The position numbers and the translations under genes are program-made. From assembly GCA_028565635.1 (NCBI GenBank), contig JAOXYB010034063.1:835-14136 (forward strand): a stretch of 13,302 nucleotides of DNA, read 5' to 3'. The notes under the pieces are model-generated. The model was not told the origin of the DNA and ran no database searches. It saw only the letters and a list, made by a program, of their open reading frames with translations. Below, piece after piece: positions 8,501 through 13,302 of the stretch. The number at the start of each line of letters is the position of its first letter. The stretch's first letter is position 1. Origin of the DNA: Phoronis ovalis (lineage: Eukaryota; Phoronida; Phoronidae).

Positions 8501-11500
8501 TAAATTAACTGCTTTTCATGCAGGCACATACTGCATTATCTAGGTTTTTTTAATAATCAACTGGGAAGTTGTGTGTTCTGCCAAGTAATTACTGTGATGG
8601 ACAAGATTTACCATCTGTACTTTTTTACTGTAAAACAAAACTAAGGGGAATATTTAGAAGTGGTTGCATGATATTGTAAACTTTTGAACCCTTACCACTG
8701 CAAAAAAATGAAACATATCTTTCTATGATACCAAAAAGGAAACCGTATCCCAAAGGACACTTCTCTTTTATGACACTCAAAACATTAAAGACGTTCTTTT
8801 GCGGGTGTAACATTAATTATGTACATCGCAGACAATATGAATTTTGTATTACGAACGTTTTAATCAAAACCATAGCTGTTAAATGATATAGTGTTGAGAT
8901 TAGGGGTGGAGATCACAATAACTTAAAGAAACAACTGCATAATAAAAATTCATATAGAAACACAGGTGTAAAAACTACGAAAAGAAATGAAACCAGCCAT
9001 TTCATTTGTTACTCAATACTGCAGTGTTTATAAACTGCACAAAACATTTGTATGGAATACTTTATATTTGTTTATATGTAATCTAAAACTATACTATTTT
9101 TGTCAAAATAAAATAACAGTAATTGTTTAATTATATCTCCAGGATCTGCTTGACTAGTGCTGATGTGAGATGTATTTGAAATTTAGTTGCTTTTATTATT
9201 TGCACTGAAAGATTATTTGGTAATTAAACTTGCATCATATTTTTTTAATGATTACCTGCTAGCACTCAAATTTAGTGTGATTAAAATATTTTCGTTGTTA
9301 TTGTTATTGGAATATATAATGCAATACGTAAAGTCACAATGAAATTACTCCTTAGATTAATATAATGCTTTCAAACATTGTATTATAAATCTAAATAAAA
9401 GCTACACATATACAATACAAATTGATGTTTAGTAGACGGGTGAAATCAACATTAATGGTTTGTTGCTGAAAAACCTAAAACTCGCCGTTCTGTGTCGCTT
9501 CACCATAAATTCTATGCAGTATCAGTCTTGGAAGGTGAACTGAGTAATTAATGCATATCGAGACCTTATTTTCTTGTAGATGTGTTTTGTGTGATGTTTA
9601 TTACTGTACCAAAGCATGAAATAGAAATTGCCACATCCCATAAAACAATAACACAAAGGTTCACCATATTTTAAGTTAAACTTTATTTGTCTCTTTTGCA
9701 AACTCATCACTGAAAAGGTGTAATATATTGGTATATGAAGAATGTGTCAGGGCTAGGGTATGTCATAATACTGGGCAAGATGACATTTATCTATTTGAGT
9801 AGCTGTTTAAAATCATATGAAGCCCAGTTGTTTGGACTCTTTTGACTTATGATATGTGAAGGGAAGACATTTGCTCACAACATATTGAAAAATAAAAAAA
9901 TGCGTATCTTCAGTTTTTTTTAAAAGCACAAAATGTACATTTTTCGTAATAAGGAAATAGCGGGTTGTATAAACTGTAGACATTAATTTTAGTATAATGG
10001 CTAATTGTACAGAATTTTTGCCATTTTGTGCGTCGCCGAGGTATAAATCCTGTTGCTTATTACGTTTGATATGGAGTTGAGAGTAAAAAATGATATCTAA
10101 ATTAAGCTGAAATAAAGGAGAAAAACATGTCAAAAAATAAAAAAGTGTATACCTCCAGATTTTTTTAATGCAAAAAATGTGATTTTCACGAAAAAAAATT
10201 TTTGAAATCACCGTTAAAATACGTCATTGCATTACTCGAAAAAAAAGTTGATGCCACGAATTAGCCAAATATCTTGACCTTTAAACAAAAAAGATTTTCA
10301 AATACCTAAAGCCACTTTAAAATGGTGATCATTTTTCAAACACTCCCTAACTCAATTCGCAAAAAATGCAACATTTAGATGTTTTTACCTGCTTTTCTCA
10401 CGTAAACTGACTTCATACTCTAAACTTTACAAATCATGAGGTTATCATATATGAATAGTTTGAATTTGGTCATGTAATCTAATAAGGCCATTTCTGGGGA
10501 AAAAATGAGTTTTGAAACCCTGCATCTACAAACTTCAAACTTTGCATAACTATATAGTCTTTATGCATATATCTACAAAACTGTGTCTCAGATTTTGTTT
10601 TGTTCAAAAGTTATAATTTTTAAAATTTAAGAGTCAATCAAAATCAGTGAAATGCTGATCTTTAAAATTTGGAAATTCATAACTTTTAATCGAAGCAAAA
10701 TTTTAAACATTTGAGAAATGCTTTATATTTGTAGATCTATATTATAAATATACTTGTGTCAAATAATTTCTTCTATATTATAAAGATGCTTGTGTCAAAT
10801 AATTTCTTCTAACTTCGGATCCTAAAATTTTCTAGATCCTAAGAAGGGATTTGTAGGTTATAGCTAGACTTTCCTAGGTATTAGGAAACAATTCTAGTGT
10901 CTAACAGTTTTTTGCCAGTAACTGCTTTTGTATAACTTTGTGTAATTATGTGATTTTTTTATATCAGAATTTAGCCTGTCAAATGAACAGTTGACAAAGT
11001 TGGCCGAGAAACTTGGAGAAGACTGGATGTACTTTGGTGTTTATCTTCATATCAAGAAGTCAGAACTTGATGAGTTAGACACCAAGTATCCAAAACAGAA
11101 AGTGAGCAGGAATAGGGAAATGCTTCAGATGTATATGGAGAAAGATCACAATAATCACTTGGAATATCTGAGTGTGGCTTTAGAGAAATGCCAAAAATCA
11201 TCTCTGTTATTTGAACTGGAAATCAACTTACCAGGTACTTATTTTATTGTAGTATTATTCCTTGTACCTGTACCCAGGCATGCTGGGGAAACCACAGAAA
11301 ATACCGGATATTCTCCGATTTGACCCCGAAATATCCGATTGAAAAACGGGTTGCTGGATGTCAATATCTGACAGTTTACACTGTCTTTCTGGAGGTCAGA
11401 TATTGAAGTTCCATACAAAAATAATCCTAAAAACAGGGTTGTAATGCTGGTACAATTATGTCAATTATCAGACAGTATTCCATGTGGAATATCAAATCAT

Positions 11501-12302
11501 GGCTATAAGTCTTGGTTATAATCCCTAATTATAGTAGTTAAGTTTAAAGATATTGTATGATTGCTTAATAGAAACAAGTGTTCAAGAACATACCAGATAC
11601 ATGGAAAAGTCCAAATATATTTGTAACTGTATGAAAATGTAGTGCATTCCATTGAATATCTCGTTTTATATACATCCTTAGTTTTGTCTATTTCTAAAAC
11701 AAACATGGCTTCAGTATATCCCGCCCACCAGGTAGCGCTTCGCTACTGTGTCAAGACACCAGAGTGTATCTGGTGGAAGGCAATGGTATTTCTAGTTCTA
11801 GAACAAGAAAATGTCCAGTAAATGTTGGATCACCTCCGATTGAGGCCAGAAACATCCGAATGTTTTTTATAGTGCCAGATATTATTTTTCCAAAATATCC
11901 TGCCAGATATTTTTTTCCAAAATATCCGATAAAATGAAAAACATTTCCCAATGCCTACCTGTACCAGTGCACCATGTAAAAGTTTTAGTGAAGAAAATTT
12001 ATTATATAAGTTTGTATTCCTTTTTATTACAGATTTTCCAAAACCGCAAACCTTACACTTGCAGGAAGATCATTTTACTGTACAACAGCAAGGTAATTTC
12101 TTCAATAGAATGAATAATTATTTGGACTAGCTTAAAGAGGATTTATAGTCAGTTTAAGTAACTGTAGACTTTCTTGTTATCTTTTTGAGTAAATATGTAT
12201 AAAATTGCATCATGTTTTAACAGCTGTCATATTATATTTTCTCAACAATCACCTGTTTCAGTATTTACCCCCTCAAATAATTCTTGTCCATTTGCTGACT
12301 AA
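1581..12302 (+). CDS. HEPN-death-death-LRR-Roc-COR-death multidomain ROCO protein (spliced gene)
   Basis: The coding sequence joins 1581-2541, 2892-3158, 3484-3624, 3848-7249, 7383-7451, 10968-11234 and 12033-12092, with a candidate last exon 12262-12302. All junctions are GT-AG and all introns are phase 1, and the frame stays open for 1722 codons (1735 if the last exon is right). Domains in order are DZIP3-like HEPN, death domain, linker, death domain, about 18 LRRs, Roc GTPase, COR, a Cys/His-rich tail and a third death domain. It has no signal peptide or membrane segment, so it is probably cytosolic. ROCO proteins are GTP-regulated scaffolds; without a kinase this resembles the MASL/MFHAS1-type branch. 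A role as innate immune or cell-death sensor is inferred from HEPN plus death domains. The ATG has A at -3 and G at +4, and an in-frame TAG at 1575 fixes the start. The 3' end is the least certain part. Confidence 0.85.
2542..2891 (+). other. Intron 1 (phase 1), with possible intronic poly(A) site
   Basis: The donor is GTAAGG and the acceptor is TTTATATAG at 2891, and the G|AT junction restores an Asp codon. If the donor is not used, the HEPN frame runs 29 more codons to a TAA at 2628-2630. A canonical AATAAA follows at 2683-2688, then T/G-rich sequence. No other gene is seen in the intron. Confidence 0.8.
2892..3158 (+). CDS. Exon 2: death domain 1
   Basis: This 267-nt exon is phase 1 on both sides and encodes residues 321-409. 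It carries the death-fold signature: KLGQDWMFVGVYLGLKKSYL, then D-x-L-D-x-KYP, then CKMLLEWLRN, and a last helix with LKDVLQRCEREDL. Death domains form helical homotypic assemblies that recruit signalling partners. It is strikingly close to exon 6: 21 of 30 residues are identical over the segment beginning KLG-x-DWM, and the two exons have equal length and phase. The donor is CAAC|GTAAGT. A retained intron would add codons to a stop at 3290-3292. Confidence 0.88.
3159..3483 (+). other. Intron 2 (phase 1)
   Basis: The donor is GTAAGT and the acceptor TGCTTTCTAG. The junction makes C|AT, His 410. The intron is AT-rich, with a short TA-rich run near 3398-3408. I see nothing else in it. Confidence 0.8.
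3484..3624 (+). CDS. Exon 3: acidic inter-domain linker
   Basis: This 141-nt symmetric phase-1 exon encodes residues 410-456 between the first two death domains. The first half is hydrophobic (LVAVLSGIIG), and the second half is acidic (VEDDAGGFMPDNDTVE) and ends with two cysteines. I recognise no domain. The exact splice phase at both ends and the open frame support it as coding. It could be skipped without a frame change, so it may be a cassette. The donor GAAG|GTAGGA is weaker than most others here. Confidence 0.75.
3694..3741 (+). CDS. Candidate 48-nt cassette microexon
   Basis: Within intron 3, a good acceptor (TTTGCTCTTTCCAG, ending at 3693) and a donor GCAG|GTACTT (GT at 3742) bound 48 bases. 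The donor resembles that of exon 6. Spliced in phase 1 on both sides, it would read VSAVSQAYFVNVKFVA with no stop. Phase symmetry and an open frame in so short a piece can arise by chance. I rate it as a possible alternative exon, not part of the main model. Confidence 0.28.
3848..7249 (+). CDS. Exon 4: death domain 2, LRRs, Roc GTPase, COR, Cys/His tail
   Basis: This single 3402-nt exon is phase 1 on both sides and encodes residues 457-1590. It begins with a divergent death domain (about 458-545, with VLGFKQKELLEFNKKYP and MLCKWMKS). About 18 LRRs of the LxxLxLSxNxLxxIPxxI type follow (588-1010), with one longer repeat after the third. The Roc domain has P-loop GEAMAGKT (1041-1048), switch II DFGGHE (from 1089), a G4-like THSD (1149-1152) and SCSS (1213-1216). 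All are intact and of ROCO type. A COR domain follows from about 1243, with LRDVGQILYY at 1290-1299. It ends in a Cys/His cluster (CCLCPHC, then CPKDHEC) like a zinc-ribbon tail. The donor is GAAG|GTAAGT. An intron-free core of this size suggests a retroposed ancestor. Confidence 0.92.
4240..5508 (+). other. Leucine-rich repeat array inside exon 4
   Basis: About 18 repeats of roughly 23 residues can be marked, from IEALDLSRNNLTEIP to LHLKCNKLIQPP. The fixed IP/LP after the asparagine turn is typical of the LRRs in ROCO and Shoc2-like proteins. Such arrays bind protein ligands or regulatory partners. The third repeat is followed by about 11 extra residues (near SKMDHSRDHMV), which would make a loop on the solenoid. 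Confidence 0.9.
5581..6186 (+). other. Roc GTPase domain inside exon 4
   Basis: G1 is GEAMAGKT (5599-5622), G3 is DFGGHE (5743-5760), G4 is THSD (5923-5934) and G5 is SCSS (6115-6126). ROCO proteins commonly have THxD in place of the NKxD of Ras, so G4 is normal for the family. About 60 mostly charged residues lie between G4 and G5, probably helical. All nucleotide-binding motifs are present, so GTP binding is expected. The rate of hydrolysis cannot be judged. Confidence 0.9.
7250..7382 (+). other. Intron 4 (phase 1)
   Basis: The donor is GTAAGT and the acceptor TTTATTTTTAG. A TAA at 7255-7257 lies inside the donor region in the reading frame, so retention of this intron would end the protein right after the COR tail, without death domain 3. 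Confidence 0.8.
7383..7451 (+). CDS. Exon 5: short helical linker exon
   Basis: This 69-nt symmetric phase-1 exon encodes residues 1591-1613. It begins ASKEQLTQIQNFL and ends with lysine-rich sequence (KDNLKTK). The peptide is polar and probably helical, linking the COR tail to death domain 3. Support comes from a strong acceptor, a GTAAAT donor, the exact multiple of three and the unbroken frame. The next exon lies 3.5 kb away. Confidence 0.7.
7730..8183 (+). repeat. Left copy of an inverted dispersed repeat in intron 5
   Basis: This copy matches the reverse complement of about 9769-10133. Anchors include AATTTAGATATCATTTTTTA, ACTCTCAACTCCATA, CCGCTATTTCCTTATTACGA and AAGTCAAAAGAGTCCAAAC. 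Over a 73-base ungapped stretch near 8060-8137 I count 8 differences, about 89% identity. This copy carries about 84 bases (about 7888-7973) that the right copy lacks. The inner ends share weaker similarity to about 8183. The element family is unknown to me. Confidence 0.85.
8184..9768. other. Spacer between the inverted repeats, no recognised gene
   Basis: About 1.6 kb of AT-rich sequence holds only short chance ORFs on both strands. I see no RNA gene, transposase motif or exon with convincing splice sites. It may be the interior of a decayed fold-back element, or ordinary intron between two independent insertions. Confidence 0.5.
9769..10133 (-). repeat. Right copy of the inverted dispersed repeat in intron 5
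   Basis: This is the minus-strand partner of 7730-8183. It lacks about 84 internal bases present in the left copy; the break falls at about 9971-9980, between TGTCTACA and TATACAACCC as read on the minus strand. A section near 9896-9946 is also similar, in direct orientation, to about 10140-10190 (TCTTCAGTTTTTTT against CCTCCAGATTTTTT, then GCA and AAAATGT). The repeat family may therefore contain internal tandem units and extend past 10133. Confidence 0.8.
10134..10737. other. AT-rich intronic DNA with short internal similarities
   Basis: No exon or ORF is supported. The stretch has A-rich runs, a section similar to the right inverted-repeat arm (10140-10190), and two loose CATAACT-containing segments near 10544 and 10679. 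It may be further old repeat sequence, but I cannot name a family. Confidence 0.4.
10738..10809. repeat. 36-bp tandem duplication
   Basis: Unit 1 (10738-10773) and unit 2 (10774-10809) both begin TATATTATAAA and end TGTCAAATAATTTCTTC. They differ at only two bases near the middle, so this is a recent local duplication, about 160 bases before the exon 6 acceptor. Confidence 0.92.
10968..11234 (+). CDS. Exon 6: death domain 3
   Basis: This 267-nt symmetric phase-1 exon encodes residues 1614-1702. Its death-fold pattern contains KLGEDWMYFGVYLHIKKSEL, then LDELDTKYPKQ, REMLQMYMEK and LEYLSVALEKC. It is a close paralogue of exon 2 in sequence, length and phase, so one was copied from the other. 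Its place after the COR tail gives the protein a C-terminal adaptor-binding domain as well as the N-terminal pair. The donor is CCAG|GTACTT, weaker than the GTAAGT donors of exons 2 and 4. If the donor is bypassed, the frame runs on to a stop at 11321-11323. Confidence 0.88.
11297..11860. repeat. Pair of diverged direct repeats (about 45 bp each)
   Basis: The segment at 11297-11341 and that at 11814-11860 both read AAAT or AAATA, then GGAT, CTCCGATT, GA, CC, GAAA and ATCCGA in the same order, with mismatches and small gaps. They lie about 520 bases apart. They probably belong to one dispersed repeat family. The motif ATATCCGAT recurs again near 11920-11930. Confidence 0.55.
11361..11406. repeat. 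Perfect 12-bp inverted repeat in intron 6
   Basis: TCAATATCTGAC (11361-11372) is the exact reverse complement of GTCAGATATTGA (11395-11406), with a 22-base loop. No T-run or other sign of a terminator follows. It sits in repeat-derived sequence and may be part of a small mobile element. Confidence 0.85.
11873..11927. repeat. 28-bp tandem duplication
   Basis: Unit 1 (11873-11900) and unit 2 (11901-11927) both begin TGCCAGATAT and end TTCCAAAATATCC. They differ by a short change in the central T-run. Confidence 0.9.
12033..12092 (+). CDS. Exon 7: short C-terminal linker exon
   Basis: This 60-nt symmetric phase-1 exon encodes residues 1703-1722 (DFPKPQTLHLQEDHFTVQQQ). The acceptor TTCCTTTTTATTACAG is strong and the donor AAG|GTAATT is acceptable. 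No domain is recognised. Without splicing at the donor, the frame continues 12 codons after Q1722 to a TAG at 12128-12130. Confidence 0.65.
12262..12302 (+). CDS. Candidate terminal exon with stop codon
   Basis: A good acceptor (CACCTGTTTCAG ending at 12261) follows a 169-base intron. In phase 1 the exon reads VFTPSNNSCPFAD and then TAA at 12300-12302. An ATTAAA at 12303-12308 could serve as a variant poly(A) signal but sits very close to the stop. The LINE relic begins right after. The alternative is that the gene continues beyond the window and this match is chance. Confidence 0.4.
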
Positions 12303-12317
12303 ATTAAACACCTCTAA

Positions 12318-13142
12318 TATATATTTATTTATTGAGGAGCAGAAAATCTTACATCTGTATGTACAAAATTAAATTACAACCTAAACGAAATCTACATTGC
12401 CAATCTATTCTGCAAACTAACAAATCTAACAAACAGACTATTAAATGCAACTAATATAATGTACAAGTACATAAATGTTACTTTGTACAGTTAAACAGAA
12501 TATATAACTTAAGACTTATGCTGCTGCTGCTTGCTATAATTCAGCACGGATGGAAAATGCATTATAATTACCAAGGAAACACGCTAATTCGGAAATGGTC
12601 AATAAATTAATGTTACTTTGTAAAGAGTAAAGAAATAGCATTTTTTCCATCTACATGAAAAGTATTTGGAACAATGGTTTTGAGGTTATCATACATTGTT
12701 TTCCTTAGAATATCATACTTTGGACATTTAGTTATAAAATGTACTTCATCCTCTATATTAAATTATGACAGAATTTACAATACTGTCTACTTGCTATTAC
12801 TTTTGGTTTAGCCCATCTGCCACGTTCAACCTGCAGATCATGGTCTGTGACTCTAAATTTTATTAGGACCCGGTATTTAAATTTACCAAGTATTGATGAT
12901 GTATACAACTTGGGTTTTATTTCTGTCTCAAATAGATTGTAGGTCCTGCATTTAGAGTCTTCCCTGTTTATTTCAGTAGTGAACTCTTTGTCATAGACGT
13001 GCTTAACTCCACTTAGAACAATGCTGATTTCATGTTCAGTTAACTCCTCGGTGACCCAAGCCATGTGTAAATTATTGTCAGTAAGACACTTCCTTATTAA
13101 TCCTTTAAAGCCCAGGTGACGATATATAGGCAGTACTTCAAC
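12318..13142 (-). mobile_element. Decayed 5'-truncated LINE 3' end (reverse-transcriptase C-terminus)
   Basis: Read on the minus strand, an open frame from about 13142 to 12753 encodes a LINE ORF2-type C-terminal region. Visible segments include LPIYRHLG, then KFKYRVLIKFRVTDHDLQVE (12848-12907), then WAKPKV and YCKFC. The knuckle C-x2-C-x8-H-x4-C is complete only after a frameshift near 12760, which continues with HFITKCPKYDILR. A second shift near 12615 leads to a last segment ending with a stop at 12534-12536. About 200 bases of 3' UTR follow, ending in an (AATA)-like tail at about 12319-12333. The insertion is 5'-truncated and dead. The clade is not certain. Confidence 0.75.
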
Positions 13143-13302
13143 ATATTATAATTAAATGAAAGTAATCAGTTTGCATAAAATACGTTCGTGCTATGTAATG
13201 TTGAACCTTTCCCTGTTTGTGCTACCATCTAGCAAAGTTCATAGAGGTCATCTCCCCTGAACGCGCACGTGTTAAAGCTAAGCACCTTTCTGTTTATTTG
13301 AA
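13143..13302. other. Window end, no recognised feature
   Basis: No ORF or repeat is recognised. It is less AT-rich than the surrounding sequence near 13210-13280. A further exon of the gene is not evident here. Confidence 0.4.

Larger units (their letters stand above)
7452..10967 (+). other. Intron 5 (phase 1), 3.5 kb and repeat-filled
   Basis: The donor is GTAAAT and the acceptor TTTTTTATATCAG at 10967. The intron contains a large inverted repeat (arms about 7730-8183 and 9769-10133), a spacer without recognised genes, and a 36-bp tandem duplication (10738-10809). Short ORFs inside the arms are relics or chance. Confidence 0.75.
11235..12032 (+). other. Intron 6 (phase 1) with short repeats
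   Basis: The donor is GTACTT and the acceptor TTTTTATTACAG. The intron contains two related segments at about 11297-11341 and 11814-11860, a 12-bp-stem palindrome (11361-11406) and a 28-bp tandem duplication (11873-11927). Short ORFs here look like chance. Confidence 0.7.

Noticed and set aside
9813-10211. Minus-strand ORF of 132 codons in intron 5
   Set aside because: Most of it is the right copy of the inverted repeat. Its frame agrees with the left copy only in the last part, and the composition is that of AT-rich DNA. I treat it as repeat sequence, not a gene.
11751-11951. Minus-strand ORF of 66 codons in intron 6
   Set aside because: It is read across the 28-bp tandem duplication and dispersed repeat sequence, with no protein pattern.
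7250-13302. Kinase domain expected if this were an LRRK-type ROCO
   Set aside because: No exon after COR shows kinase motifs; the domain after COR is a death domain, so this is not an LRRK homologue.

Overview
This is an AT-rich animal nuclear window. It carries GT-AG introns, microsatellites, fold-back repeats and decayed non-LTR retrotransposon fragments. Most of it is one plus-strand, multi-exon gene. The domain set (a DZIP3/hRUL138-like HEPN domain, several death domains, and LRR-Roc-COR) together with the repeat-rich introns suggests a lophotrochozoan, most likely a bivalve mollusc. The organism is inferred from domain content, not shown by the sequence.

Layout: 1-1558 is upstream DNA, with a 22-bp tandem repeat at the window edge, an old plus-strand LINE 3' fragment (about 320-445), a TG microsatellite and an imperfect inverted-repeat element (about 840-1290). 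The gene starts at ATG 1581. I assemble coding exons 1581-2541, 2892-3158, 3484-3624, 3848-7249, 7383-7451, 10968-11234 and 12033-12092. A possible final exon at 12262-12302 ends in TAA. The seven exons give 1722 complete codons plus one base with no frame break; the candidate last exon would end the protein at 1735 residues. Intron 5 (7452-10967) is 3.5 kb and holds two inverted copies of a dispersed repeat around a 1.6-kb spacer. Intron 6 holds further short repeats. The 3' end (about 12318-13142) is a decayed minus-strand LINE 3' end.

Protein order: HEPN (about 1-180), helical linker, death domain 1 (322-409), short acidic linker (410-456), death domain 2 (about 458-545), about 18 leucine-rich repeats (about 588-1010), Roc GTPase (about 1035-1236), COR (about 1243-1540), Cys/His-rich tail, death domain 3 (1615-1702). 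There is no kinase. This looks like an intracellular sensor or adaptor: LRRs to sense, Roc-COR as a GTP switch, death domains for oligomeric signalling, and HEPN as a possible RNA-directed effector. The domains are read from the sequence; the function is inference.

The most unusual points are the domain combination, the phase-1 position of every intron (so each internal exon can be skipped, copied or shuffled without a frame change), the near-twin 267-nt death-domain exons 2 and 6, and the single 3.4-kb exon carrying the whole death-LRR-Roc-COR core.
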